From contig NZ_CP108427.1 of the NCBI RefSeq assembly GCF_035982055.1, positions 9,795,001 to 9,859,000 of the forward strand: a DNA stretch of 64,000 nt, written 5' to 3'. Both the position numbers and the translations under genes were made by a program. The notes under the pieces were generated by a model. The model did no database searches. It was not told the DNA's origin and was given only the letters and a program-made list of their open reading frames with translations. The stretch's first letter is position 1; every line of letters starts with the position of its first letter. Source of the stretch: Streptomyces sp. NBC_01288 (lineage in GTDB: Bacteria; Actinomycetota; Actinomycetes; Streptomycetales; Streptomycetaceae). Below, in pieces: positions 32,466 through 40,504 of the stretch.

Positions 32466-33755
32466 TCATGGCTGGTGCTGTGGCTGCTTGGGGATTTCGA
32501 CCTCGCCCCGTCGGTGGACCCGCCTTGCGAGGAGGGCCCCGAGGAATCCCGCGACCAGACCCCACAGCGCCGCCAGTCCCACCGCCGACCACAACTCCGG
32601 CTTCAGGAACAGGTCTCCGGACAGGCCGCCGCCCACGTCGCCGATGCCGAGGAGGGAGAGGCCGTAGTGGGCCGAGATTCGTCCGACCAGGCAGATCATG
32701 AGGACCGCCAGGGCGAAGGCGATCGCCAGGTGGACGGCGTGCTGCCAGGCGCGTACGCGGGCCGGGGAGCGGGCGGCCATCAGGAAGGCGGCCGAGAGGA
32801 GCAGGACCGCGTTCACTACCAGGAGCCACCAGACGCCGCTGTCGTGGGCGGCGAGCGAGCGCAGGTTCAGGGTGGAGACGTCCGGGGTGCGCAGGACCTC
32901 GTTCAGGAGGCGGGGGACGGGGAGGCCGAAGGGGCCGTCCACCCGGCCGTTCCAGGTGGCACCCAGGCCGATCGTGAGGGCCAGCCAGACCAGGTTCGGC
33001 ATTCCCAGGAGGATGAGGGCGAAGGTCTGGGCGGCGTAGCCGCGTGTCGCCGCCACGACGAGGGCCAGAACGACGCCGAGGGCGACGTAGGCGAGGAGCA
33101 GGGCCACCACCGCGAACGCGGCCGGGCGTACCGACGCGTGGAAGCGGAGGAGGCGGGCCGGGAGGGGTGCGCCGGGGGACACCAGGAGGGACAGGATCAG
33201 TACCCCTGCCAGCCACAGCAAACCGAACAGCACCGTCTGCGGTACGTCCGCCTCGAAGCCGACCTCGGGGGAGGCGCCCAGCAGGTCGCCGATGTCGCCG
33301 AGGGTTCCGGTGCCCAGGGAGATCGAGAACTTCTGGCGCGTGCCCAGGGCCAGTCCGATCAGGGCGAGCAGCCACAGGACGGCGATACGGGCGGCCCAGC
33401 CGGCCAGTTCCGCCCCCGAGGCGACCGCTCGGTGCCGCAGAGGTCGTAGGAAACCCGCCGCGGTCAGCAGGGCGCCGGTCAGGGTTACCGAGAGGGGGAT
33501 GACGGTCAGGCCCGCCTTGGTGTCGGCCAGGGAGCCGGCGTTGCCGGTGAGTTTCACGGTGCCGCCCACCGCCGTCACCACCGTGGCCGTGACGACCCGG
33601 GGGAACGCGCCGTCCGGGAGGTCCGTCGCGCCCGCCGCCCACAGGCCCAGCGCGGAGACCATGCCCATGCCGAGCACTCCTGCCAGCGTCGTGGCAAGCG
33701 CCTGGAGCCAGCCGTGTTGGGCTACTGCCTGGTCAGAGGGGGTTCGGGGGGTCAC
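32466..33755 (-). CDS. Streptophobe-family integral membrane protein
   Basis: 429 residues with about ten hydrophobic helices spread over the whole length, no catalytic motif, and an N-terminus MTPRTPSDQAVAQHGWLQAL before the first helix. It fits the poorly characterised 'streptophobe' family found in Streptomyces. The start is a GTG at 33755 with no evident ribosome site, so the message may be leaderless or the start may be further in. It is divergent from the DUF6777-like gene and downstream-facing to the kinase block; these families often occur together, so a membrane component of the same system is possible. Confidence 0.8.
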   Translation of the reverse strand: MTPRTPSDQAVAQHGWLQALATTLAGVLGMGMVSALGLWAAGATDLPDGAFPRVVTATVVTAVGGTVKLTGNAGSLADTKAGLTVIPLSVTLTGALLTAAGFLRPLRHRAVASGAELAGWAARIAVLWLLALIGLALGTRQKFSISLGTGTLGDIGDLLGASPEVGFEADVPQTVLFGLLWLAGVLILSLLVSPGAPLPARLLRFHASVRPAAFAVVALLLAYVALGVVLALVVAATRGYAAQTFALILLGMPNLVWLALTIGLGATWNGRVDGPFGLPVPRLLNEVLRTPDVSTLNLRSLAAHDSGVWWLLVVNAVLLLSAAFLMAARSPARVRAWQHAVHLAIAFALAVLMICLVGRISAHYGLSLLGIGDVGGGLSGDLFLKPELWSAVGLAALWGLVAGFLGALLARRVHRRGEVEIPKQPQHQP

Positions 33756-33914
33756 GTTGTCACGCTAAGCAGCGGCCGGGGAGCGCGCCCGCCGGGAGGG
33801 CCGTCCGCGTCGGCTTGCGGGCGGACCGGGACCCGAGCACACAATGGGTTCGTTGTGGATAAAGCGGCGTAAATGAGTACAAGCCGCTGTCGACCGCGTC
33901 GGGAAGAAGAGCTC

Positions 33915-35162
33915 GTGAGCGTCGAACCTCCGTCTTCAGGCCGCCCCACCGGACCGCCCTCCGGCCCCCTGTCGGGACCCTCCCAGCCGCCTTCCGGCCC
34001 GCCCTCGCAGCCCTCGGGCGGTGGCGGTGCCGGGGCGCCGGAGCCGCACCGGCCCTGGTGGAAGTCGGTGCCGCGGGTCGCGATCCTCACGGCCGTCGTG
34101 GTGGCCGCCGTGGTGCTGGGGCTCGTCTTCACCCGGTCCGACGGCGGTTCGAGCAACACCGCGAGCAAGGGCGAGGTCTTTCTCCAGTCCGCGGCCAAGA
34201 CCGGGCCCGACCCGTTCACCGAGTCCAGTGCCACCGAGAACTCCGCCCCGCCCGTCACCGCGTCCCCCAGCGCCTCGGAACCGGTGAACGCGGTGCGCGG
34301 TGTCGACGGCGGTGCCCCCGGTCTCTACGGCGGCACCCAGAACGTCTCCAGCTGTGACGTCGAGAAGCAGATCAAGGCCCTTCAGGCGGCCCCGGCGAAG
34401 AACACGGCGTTCGCGTCCGTCGCCGGCGTCCAGCCCGCCGGAGTCCCCGCCTACCTGCGCTCGCTCACCCCCGTACAACTGCGCATGGACACCCGCGTCA
34501 CCAACCACGGCTACCGCGACGGCGCCGCCACCAGCTACCAGGCCGTCCTCCAGGCCGGCACCGCCGTCCTCGTCGACAACCACGGCGTGCCCCGCGTCCG
34601 CTGCGCCTGCGGCAACCCGCTGTCGCCGCCGGTCGCCCAGCAGACCACCCCGAAGCGCACCGGCGACACCTGGTCCTCGTACCGGCCGCAGAACGTCGTC
34701 GTGGTGACCCCCGCACCGCAGATCATCAACATCTTCGTGATCTACGACCCCGACAACCACCACTGGTTCGGCCGCCACCACGGCGACACGGGCAAGCACG
34801 ACCACAAGACCCCGCCGCCGGTGAACCCGGCCAGCCCCTCGGTGACCGTGTCCCCGCCGACCTCGCCGTCCTCCAACTCCCCGTCGCCGTGCGCCTCCAC
34901 GGCCCCCGGCACGCCGGGAACGCCCGGCACGTCCACCAGCCCGTGCCCGCCGACGTCGAGCGCGCCGTCCTCGCCGTCCTCCTCGTCCCCGAGTTCGGAG
35001 TCCCCGTCCTCCGAGCCTCCGTCCACGGAGTCGTCGTCAGCCTCTTCCGCCTCCTCGGCCTCGTCCGCCCCACCCGAATCGCTCGCTTCCGACACGACCA
35101 CGACCTCGTCGTCGAGCTTCAGCGCGCCGGTTTCGTCGGGGTCGATTTCACCGTCACTCTGA
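33915..35162 (+). CDS. Membrane-anchored Pro/Ser-rich protein (DUF6777-like)
   Basis: 415 residues: a Pro/Gly-rich cytosolic N-terminus (about 1-45), one transmembrane helix (about 50-72, VAILTAVVVAAVVLGLVF), an extracellular globular part (about 85-285, with VRGVDGGAPGLYGGTQNVSSC, paired cysteines and CACGNPLSPP) and a low-complexity Ser/Thr/Pro tail of about 130 residues. This matches my recollection of the DUF6777 family. GAAGAAGAGCTC precedes the GTG at 33915; an ATG at 33873 would add 14 basic residues. The tail suggests cell-wall spanning or glycosylation. It could be a target of the nearby kinase, unproven. Confidence 0.75.
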   Translation: MSVEPPSSGRPTGPPSGPLSGPSQPPSGPPSQPSGGGGAGAPEPHRPWWKSVPRVAILTAVVVAAVVLGLVFTRSDGGSSNTASKGEVFLQSAAKTGPDPFTESSATENSAPPVTASPSASEPVNAVRGVDGGAPGLYGGTQNVSSCDVEKQIKALQAAPAKNTAFASVAGVQPAGVPAYLRSLTPVQLRMDTRVTNHGYRDGAATSYQAVLQAGTAVLVDNHGVPRVRCACGNPLSPPVAQQTTPKRTGDTWSSYRPQNVVVVTPAPQIINIFVIYDPDNHHWFGRHHGDTGKHDHKTPPPVNPASPSVTVSPPTSPSSNSPSPCASTAPGTPGTPGTSTSPCPPTSSAPSSPSSSSPSSESPSSEPPSTESSSASSASSASSAPPESLASDTTTTSSSSFSAPVSSGSISPSL

Positions 35163-35245
35163 TCGGGGGGACTGCCGGGCGTGGGGCTGGGTACGAGCAC
35201 TGGTACGACAGCGACCGGCAGTGCCGCCTTCCGAGAGAGACACGC

Positions 35246-35707
35246 ATGATCGACCACCGGGACGGGGTAGTGATACCGACTCGTTTCGACGTGCCCGTGG
35301 AACCGCTGAGGCGGGCGGCGCACTACACCGGAGAACCGGGCTGCATCTCCGCGGCCCGGCACTTCACGCACCAGTTCCTGGAGCAGCTCAGAACCGAGTG
35401 GTGCGCCACGATCGACGACCAGTCCGACGGTGAACTGCTGCTGGTGGTGAGCGAGTTGGTCACCAACGCGGATCGCCACAGCAACGGGCCGTACATCCTG
35501 GAGCTGGAGGGCACGGACACCTCGGTGACGGTGTCCGTCTGCGACAGCAGCGTCGCCCTGCCCCGGCTCTTCGCCCGGGACCCCGAGCGCATCGGCCGGC
35601 ACGGCCTGGAGATAGTCCACGCCCTGGCCGCGCAGGTGAGCGTCGAACGGGTCCCGGTCGGCAAGAGGGTGCGCGCCGTGGTGTACCTGGGCGGAGAGGA
35701 CCGCTAG
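35246..35707 (+). CDS. RsbW/SpoIIAB-like HATPase (anti-sigma regulatory kinase type)
   Basis: 153 residues of the short GHKL ATPase fold used by Streptomyces anti-sigma factors. The N-box is ELLLVVSELVTNADRHSNGP (about 63-82) and the G1-type motif appears as VSVCDSSVALPRLFARDPE with a GRHGLEIV G2 motif (about 118-125). Such proteins bind and inhibit a sigma factor or phosphorylate a STAS antagonist. GAGAGA precedes the ATG at 35246. It follows the DUF6777-like gene by 83 bp on the same strand. No sigma or STAS partner is adjacent. Confidence 0.87.
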   Translation: MIDHRDGVVIPTRFDVPVEPLRRAAHYTGEPGCISAARHFTHQFLEQLRTEWCATIDDQSDGELLLVVSELVTNADRHSNGPYILELEGTDTSVTVSVCDSSVALPRLFARDPERIGRHGLEIVHALAAQVSVERVPVGKRVRAVVYLGGEDR

Positions 35708-35711
35708 ACCC

Positions 35712-36491
35712 TCACGCCCCGCTCCGGGTGGCCGTGATCAGCTCGTGCAGGTACCGCTTGGTGACCCGGCCGTCGTGCCGCGTATCCAGCAGCTCCCGCA
35801 GACAGGCCAGCAGGCCCTGGCGCGAGGGCTCGTCCATCGCGAGATGGTTCGAGTACGTGAGCACGACGTCGAGGTACTCGTCGGTCGTGTACGTGATCTC
35901 CTGCGCGCCCCGCCACACCGTGACGTCCTCGAAGTGCGCGGAGTGCTCGAACTCCCGTGTGTCCGTTGCCGTTTCGTCCTCGGTGGGACTCCGGAAGCCG
36001 GGCGGGGTGGCCGGGTCCCAGCGTTCGTAGCAGCGCTGTATCCGGTCGAAGAAGTCCTGCGTGCCGCCCGCCACATGGTGCGTGGTGACGACCGCGAGGT
36101 GCCCGCCGGGACGCAGCGCGGACGCCGTCTTCGCGAGGAACCTCCCGGGATCGAACCAGTGGTACGCCGTCGCGATCACCGCCAGGTCGAACGGCTCGTC
36201 CGGCACCTCCCACAGCTCGAAGTCCGCGACCTGTACGTCCACCCGCGGAAACGCGCTCAGATTGCGCCGGGCCACCGCCGCGAGCGACGGGCCCAGTTCC
36301 ACGGCGGTCAGCCGGCAGCCGAACCCGGCGAGCGGGACGGTGAGTTGACCGGTGCCGGGGGCGATCTCCAGGACCCGGCCGGCCGGGCCGAGGTCCGCCG
36401 TGCGGGCCAGTTCGTCGACCAGGGGGCGCGGATACCGGGGGCGGGCCCGGTCGTAGCGCTCGGCCGCTCTGTCGAATGTGTCGCGCAGCAC
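35712..36491 (-). CDS. Class I SAM-dependent methyltransferase
   Basis: 259 residues. It starts MLRDTFDRAAERYDRARPRY, typical of the Methyltransf_11/25 group, with SAM motif VLEIAPGTGQLTVPLA (about 40-55), motif II LTAVELGPSL and post-motif region LRPGGHLAVV. The acceptor is unknown. It is convergent with the ATPase gene (4 bp between stops) and divergent from popR (88 bp). Confidence 0.88.
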   Translation of the reverse strand: MLRDTFDRAAERYDRARPRYPRPLVDELARTADLGPAGRVLEIAPGTGQLTVPLAGFGCRLTAVELGPSLAAVARRNLSAFPRVDVQVADFELWEVPDEPFDLAVIATAYHWFDPGRFLAKTASALRPGGHLAVVTTHHVAGGTQDFFDRIQRCYERWDPATPPGFRSPTEDETATDTREFEHSAHFEDVTVWRGAQEITYTTDEYLDVVLTYSNHLAMDEPSRQGLLACLRELLDTRHDGRVTKRYLHELITATRSGA

Positions 36492-36579
36492 CGTTCCGGC
36501 ACCCTTTCGTATCGGCGATTCCCCCCAGGGCAGAATGCTGATCCCTTGCCCTCACGTCCAAGGCTTTTAGTCTGAGGGG

Positions 36580-36972
36580 GTGAGCAACCAAGCGCCGAAC
36601 CAAGCCCGCGTGATTCCGCTGCGCCCGCACGAGCCGGCCCCTCACCTGCCGGAGCCACAGGTTCCCGCGCCCAAGGAGCCTTTGTGGCGCGACCTGGTCG
36701 GTGACGTCCTACGACGCGAACGCCTCGCCCAGGAACGCACGTTGAAGGACGTGGCCGACGCCGCCCGGATCTCCATGCCGTATCTCTCGGAGGTGGAGCG
36801 GGGCCGCAAGGAGGCCTCCTCGGAGGTCCTCGCGGCCGCCGCCCACGCCCTCGGTCTCGACCTCGGCGACCTGCTGTCGCTGGCCGGAGACGAACTGGGC
36901 CAGCGCCGCAACAGGCGTCAGGGCAGGGTCACTTCGCCGTACAACGCGCAGCTCAGTCTGGTCGCCGCCTGA
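36580..36972 (+). CDS. popR: XRE-family regulator, PopR-type activator of clpP3-clpP4
   Basis: 130 residues: a Pro-rich N-terminus (about 15-35), a Cro/C1 helix-turn-helix (about 40-98: LRRERLAQERTLKDVADAAR, ISMPYLSEVERGRKEASSE) and a short tail ending SLVAA. In S. lividans, PopR activates clpP3-clpP4 and is itself degraded by ClpP1/P2 through its C-terminal alanines (known work of Viala and Mazodier); the terminal Ala-Ala here fits that degron. The gene faces the two clpP genes tail to tail, 9 bp apart, which supports the assignment. The start is a GTG at 36580. Confidence 0.85.
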   Translation: MSNQAPNQARVIPLRPHEPAPHLPEPQVPAPKEPLWRDLVGDVLRRERLAQERTLKDVADAARISMPYLSEVERGRKEASSEVLAAAAHALGLDLGDLLSLAGDELGQRRNRRQGRVTSPYNAQLSLVAA

Positions 36973-36981
36973 CGGCGCCGC

Positions 36982-37584
36982 TCAGGACGGGCCGAGGCGT
37001 CGGCTGACCACCTCGTCGGCCAGGCCGTACGCCACGGCCTCCGGCGCGGTGAACACCTTGTCGCGGTCCATGTCGGCGCGCAGCGTGGCGATGTCGTGGT
37101 GGGTGTGCCGGGACAGCACCTCCTCCACCTGGGAGCGGATCCGCACCATCTCCTTCGCCTGGAGGGCGAGATCGGAGACCATGCCACGCTGCCCGCCGCT
37201 CGCCGGCTGACCGAGCAGCACGCGCGCGTGCTCCAGGACGAACCGACGCCCGGGGTCCCCGCCGGCCAGCAGCACGGCCGCCGTCGACGCGGCCTGACCG
37301 ACGCAGAACGTCGAGATCGGGGCCTGCACGTACGTCATGGTGTCGTAGATGGCCATCAGTGAAGTGAACGATCCGCCGGGCGAGTTGATGTAGATCGCGA
37401 GCTCCCGCTCCGGCGCCGACGACTCCAGATGGAGGAGTTGCGCGATCACGACGTTGGCGACCCCGTCGTCGATGTCGGTGCCGAGGAAGATGATCCGCTC
37501 GGACAGCAGCCGGCTGAACACGTCGTACGAACGCTCGCCGTTCGGGGTCCGCTCGACGACGTTCGGAATCGTGTACGTCCCCAT
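36982..37584 (-). CDS. clpP4: ClpP-family subunit (ClpP4-type) lacking the catalytic histidine
   Basis: 200 residues with the full ClpP fold: ERIIFLGTDIDD, YINSPGGSFTSLMAIYDTM (oxyanion Gly region) and FCVGQAASTAAVLLAGG with Ser100 at the nucleophile position. Where ClpP normally has (M/I)HQP, this protein reads RVLLGQPASGG, so the catalytic His is replaced by Gly125 (codon GGT); the Asp of DRD (about 175) is kept. On sequence this subunit should be inactive or depend on its partner. It starts one base after the clpP3 stop (TGACATG), so the two are coupled and probably form a mixed tetradecamer. Confidence 0.92.
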   Translation of the reverse strand: MGTYTIPNVVERTPNGERSYDVFSRLLSERIIFLGTDIDDGVANVVIAQLLHLESSAPERELAIYINSPGGSFTSLMAIYDTMTYVQAPISTFCVGQAASTAAVLLAGGDPGRRFVLEHARVLLGQPASGGQRGMVSDLALQAKEMVRIRSQVEEVLSRHTHHDIATLRADMDRDKVFTAPEAVAYGLADEVVSRRLGPS

Positions 37585-37585
37585 G

Positions 37586-38239
37586 TCAGAGCCCCATCCG
37601 TCGCTTCGAGGCGGCCGGGCGCACGTCGTCCAGGGAGGCGACGATCCGGTCCACCATGCCGTACTCCTTGGCCTGTTCGGCCGTGAACCAGCGGTCGCGG
37701 TCGCCGTCGCGGGAGATCGTCTCCTCGCTCTGGCCCGTGTGCTGAGCGGTCAGCCGCTCGATGGTCCTCTTCGTGAAGTCCAGGTTCTCCGCCTGGATCT
37801 CGATGTCGGCGGTGGTGCCGCCGATGCCCGCCGACGGCTGGTGCATCATGACCCGCGCGTGGGGGAGGGCGTAGCGCTTGCCGTGGGTGCCGACGCTGAG
37901 CAGGAACTGGCCCATGCTCGCCGCGAAACCCATGGCCAGCGTGGCGACGTCGTTCGGGATCAGCCGCATCGTGTCGTAGATGGCGAGGCCCGCCGTCACC
38001 GAGCCGCCGGGGCTGTTGATGTACAGGCTGATGTCCGTGCGCGGGTCCTCCGCGGACAGGAGCAGCAACTGGGCGCAGACCCGGTTCGCGGAGACCTCGT
38101 CGACCTGGGTGCCGAGGAAGACGATCCGCTGCCCGAGGAGCTGGGCGGCGAGGTGGTCGTCGAAGCGGGAGGACGGGGTGTCGCCCTCCTCGGCGCGGGG
38201 CATGAGGGCCGGCGCGAAACCGGCCGTGAGTGGAGACAT
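37586..38239 (-). CDS. clpP3: ATP-dependent Clp protease proteolytic subunit (ClpP3-type)
   Basis: 217 residues with an intact triad: Ser108 (MGFAASMGQF), His133 (ARVMMHQPSAG) and Asp182 (GDRDRWFTAEQA). The N-terminus is about 25 residues longer than mature E. coli ClpP and may hold a propeptide. AAGGAG is 5 bases before the ATG at 38239. It is the first gene of the clpP3-clpP4 operon, which in Streptomyces is silent while ClpP1/P2 is active and is switched on by PopR when ClpP1 fails. A 9-bp repeat array lies just upstream. Confidence 0.93.
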   Translation of the reverse strand: MSPLTAGFAPALMPRAEEGDTPSSRFDDHLAAQLLGQRIVFLGTQVDEVSANRVCAQLLLLSAEDPRTDISLYINSPGGSVTAGLAIYDTMRLIPNDVATLAMGFAASMGQFLLSVGTHGKRYALPHARVMMHQPSAGIGGTTADIEIQAENLDFTKRTIERLTAQHTGQSEETISRDGDRDRWFTAEQAKEYGMVDRIVASLDDVRPAASKRRMGL

Positions 38240-38250
38240 GGGCACTCCTT

Positions 38251-38282
38251 GTCGAGGGTGTCGAGGGTGTCGAGAGTGTCGT
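38251..38282 (-). repeat. 9-bp direct repeats in the clpP3 leader
   Basis: On the plus strand GTCGAGGGT, GTCGAGGGT and GTCGAGAGT stand head to tail (38251-38277), followed by a partial GTCG. On the coding strand this is a repeated CGACACCCT-like unit that ends a few bases before the clpP3 ribosome site. It could be a regulator-binding array (PopR is the obvious candidate) or a leader element. Confidence 0.6.
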
Positions 38283-38362
38283 GACCTGTCTCCACTGTCG
38301 GCCGACAACGCCCCCGCCTGGGGGTTTCTAGGCCCTCAGCAGATTCGCCGTGAGCAGAGGGG

Positions 38363-39586
38363 TCACCCGGAGCCCGCTGCGCGCAGCTGCCGGAAGAAGG
38401 CCCGTACGTCCGCTGCCAGCAGGTCCGGTTCCTCCATCGCGGCGAAGTGGCCGCCCCGGTCGAGCCTGGTCCAGCGGACGATGTTCTCGGTGCGCTCGGC
38501 CTTGTGGCGGAGCGGGATCTGGATCTCGGCCGGGAAGACGGCGAGCGCGGTGGGGGTGGTGGACGGGAGCGTGGGCGCGGCGGCCCGGGCGCCGGTGGCG
38601 TGGGCCCGCTCGTAGTAGATACGGGCGGCCGAACCGGCCGTCCCCGTCAGCCAGTACAGCATCACGTTCGTGAGCAGCCGGTCCCGGTCGACGGCCTCCT
38701 CGGGCAGCTCCTCCGAGTCGGTCCACTCCCTGAACTTCTCGACGATCCAGGCGAGTTGGCCGACCGGCGAGTCCGTGAGGGCGTACGCCAGAGTCTGCGG
38801 GCGGGTGGCGTGGAGGACGGCGTATCCGGTGCCCTCGCGCGACCAGGCGGTCCAGCGGCGCCAGGATTCCTGAGTGTCCGCCCGCTCCTCGGGGCTGAGC
38901 GCGGCCAGTTCTTCAGCGGTGGGCTCGGTGAGTGCCTGCGCGCCCGGCAGCAGGTTGAGGTGGACTCCGATGACCCGGTCGGGGTGGGCGCGGCCCAGCT
39001 CGCGGGAGATCGCCGAGCCCCAGTCGCCGCCCTGCGCGCCGAACCGTTCGTAGCCGAGCCGGTGCATCAACTCGGCCCAGGCGTCGGCGATCCGGCCCGC
39101 CTCCCAGCGGGTGTCGGCCGGGGGCCCGGACAGCCCGAAGCCGGGGATGCTGGGTACGACCACGTGGAAGGCGTCGGCGGGGTCGCCGCCGTGGGCCGCC
39201 GGGTCGGTCAACAGGCCCACGATGTCCACGAATTCGACGATCGAGCCCGGCCAGCCGTGGGTGAGGATCAGCGGGGTGGCGGTCGGCTCCGGGGAGCGGA
39301 TGTGCGCGAAGTGGACGTTCGACCCGTCGATGGTGGTCGTGAACTGCGGCCACGCGTTCAGCTCCGCCTCGGCCGCACGCCAGTCGTACGTGTGCCGCCA
39401 GTACCGGACCAGCTCCCGCAGATAGTCGGCCGGTACGCCGTACGCCCAGCCGGTGCCGGGCAGGTCGTCGGGCCAGCGGGTGCGGTCCAGGCGGGCGTGC
39501 AGGTCGTCGAGGTCGGCCTGCGGGATGTCGATGCGGAACGGGTTGATACGGGTCGGCTGGACGCTGTCTGCCTGCGTGGACGTCAT
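38363..39586 (-). CDS. Epoxide hydrolase (EHN family, microsomal/juvenile-hormone type)
   Basis: 407 residues: the N-terminal epoxide-hydrolase domain (about 12-120, INPFRIDIPQADLDDLHARL) and an alpha/beta-hydrolase core with oxyanion motif HGWPGS (110-115), nucleophile Asp188 in QGGDWGS, and the C-terminal His in RGGHFAAMEEPD. It opens epoxides to diols. The much longer open frame upstream is antisense to other features, so the ATG at 39586 is used. Divergent from the PhnB-like gene. Streptomyces carry many of these, often for secondary metabolites; no cluster is visible here. Confidence 0.9.
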   Translation of the reverse strand: MTSTQADSVQPTRINPFRIDIPQADLDDLHARLDRTRWPDDLPGTGWAYGVPADYLRELVRYWRHTYDWRAAEAELNAWPQFTTTIDGSNVHFAHIRSPEPTATPLILTHGWPGSIVEFVDIVGLLTDPAAHGGDPADAFHVVVPSIPGFGLSGPPADTRWEAGRIADAWAELMHRLGYERFGAQGGDWGSAISRELGRAHPDRVIGVHLNLLPGAQALTEPTAEELAALSPEERADTQESWRRWTAWSREGTGYAVLHATRPQTLAYALTDSPVGQLAWIVEKFREWTDSEELPEEAVDRDRLLTNVMLYWLTGTAGSAARIYYERAHATGARAAAPTLPSTTPTALAVFPAEIQIPLRHKAERTENIVRWTRLDRGGHFAAMEEPDLLAADVRAFFRQLRAAGSG

Positions 39587-39629
39587 GTGATCGGAGCCTA
39601 AGCGCTCCGCTGGCGGGGGGCGGATCAAT

Positions 39630-39688
39630 CTGCGGGTCCGGTGGGGGCTGGGCGCGCAGTTCCCCGCGCCCCTTTCGGGGCGCGACGC
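39630..39688. repeat. Intergenic hairpin repeat element, copy 2
   Basis: Shares the blocks CTGCGGGT, GGTGGGGGCTGG, CGCGCAGTTCCCC and a GCGCCCC-TTTC-GGGGCGC stem (39666-39683) with copy 1 at 31964-32022. It lies between divergent genes, so here it cannot be a simple terminator of either. Confidence 0.8.
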
Positions 39689-39784
39689 CGCAGGGGACTT
39701 TCCAGTTGACCGATGAGTTTCGGGGCTCGCCCCGGTCGATACAGATGACCGTGTTCGATGCACCCGCAGCTCATGGAGGAGCTC

Positions 39785-40276
39785 ATGACCACCGACGCAC
39801 CCACCGACGGATTCACCACCTGCCTCTGGTTCGAGGGCCGGGCCGAGGAAGCCGCCCACCACTACGTGTCGATCTTCAAGAACTCCAGCATCGGTCGCAT
39901 CAGCCACTACGGCGAGGGCGCCCCGCAGCCGGCGGGCACGGTGCTCACCGTGGAGTTCACGGCCTTCGGCCAGAAGTTCGTGGGGCTGAACGGCGGCCCG
40001 GAGTTCAAGTTCACCGAGGCGGTGTCCTTCCAGATCCCGTGCGAGAACCAGGAGGACATCGACTACTACTGGACCAAGCTCACCGACGGCGGCGAGCCCG
40101 GCCCCTGCGGCTGGCTCAAGGACAAGTTCGGCGTGTCCTGGCAGGTCGTCCCCAGCCGGCTCATCGAGATGATCACCGACCCGGACCCGGCGAAGGTCGC
40201 CCGCGCGACGGAGTCCTTCATGGCGATGAGCAAGTTCGACCTCGCCGCACTGGAGAAGGCCTTCGCGGGGGAGTGA
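39785..40276 (+). CDS. PhnB-like VOC-superfamily protein (3-demethylubiquinone methyltransferase-like family name)
   Basis: 163 residues of the PhnB/DUF899-like VOC group: TTCLWFEGRAEEAAHHYVSI, then VEFTAFGQKFVGLNGGPEF and the motif CGWLKDKFGVSWQVVP. Despite the family name these have no SAM site and no proven activity. GGAGGAG precedes the ATG at 39785; an ATG at 39758 would add nine residues. It is followed by a 14-bp palindrome (40292-40305) of unknown role. Confidence 0.9.
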   Translation: MTTDAPTDGFTTCLWFEGRAEEAAHHYVSIFKNSSIGRISHYGEGAPQPAGTVLTVEFTAFGQKFVGLNGGPEFKFTEAVSFQIPCENQEDIDYYWTKLTDGGEPGPCGWLKDKFGVSWQVVPSRLIEMITDPDPAKVARATESFMAMSKFDLAALEKAFAGE

Positions 40277-40378
40277 CGGCCGGACGGGACACGTCACCGG
40301 TGACGGGTGGTCGAGGGGAGCAGGCTCCGGCTCATGGAAGCCATCGGGGCCTGCTCGATCCCGCGCAGGGAGTGTTCT

Positions 40379-40504
40379 TCAGCCGCTGTCAGCTGCCGCC
40401 GGGTCGACGAGGCCGAGGTACTGGCACCACATCGCGGTTCTGGGCAGGTTGATCGTGACGTGCCAGGAGCGTCCCGGCTCGTCGTGGTCGTGGCCCGGGT
40501 GGGA
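40379..40504 (-). pseudogene. 41 in-frame codons after the ABC ATPase stop: coding remnant or readthrough tail
   Basis: Directly after the TGA of the ATPase gene (40505-40507) the same frame stays open for 41 codons to the next TGA at 40379-40381. It reads HPGHDHDEPGRSWHVTINLP and then MWCQYLGLVDPAAADSG. The frame has about 90% G/C in third positions and a protein-like composition (Trp, Cys, Tyr, His), unlike the other two frames. There is no start codon or ribosome site inside, so it is either the 3' remnant of a deleted gene or a domain cut off by a new stop codon. I do not recognise the family. Confidence 0.5.

Noticed and set aside
36528..36551. GGGCA-N14-TGCCC dyad before popR
   Set aside because: Short arms and GC-rich; not distinguishable from chance in this genome without comparison.
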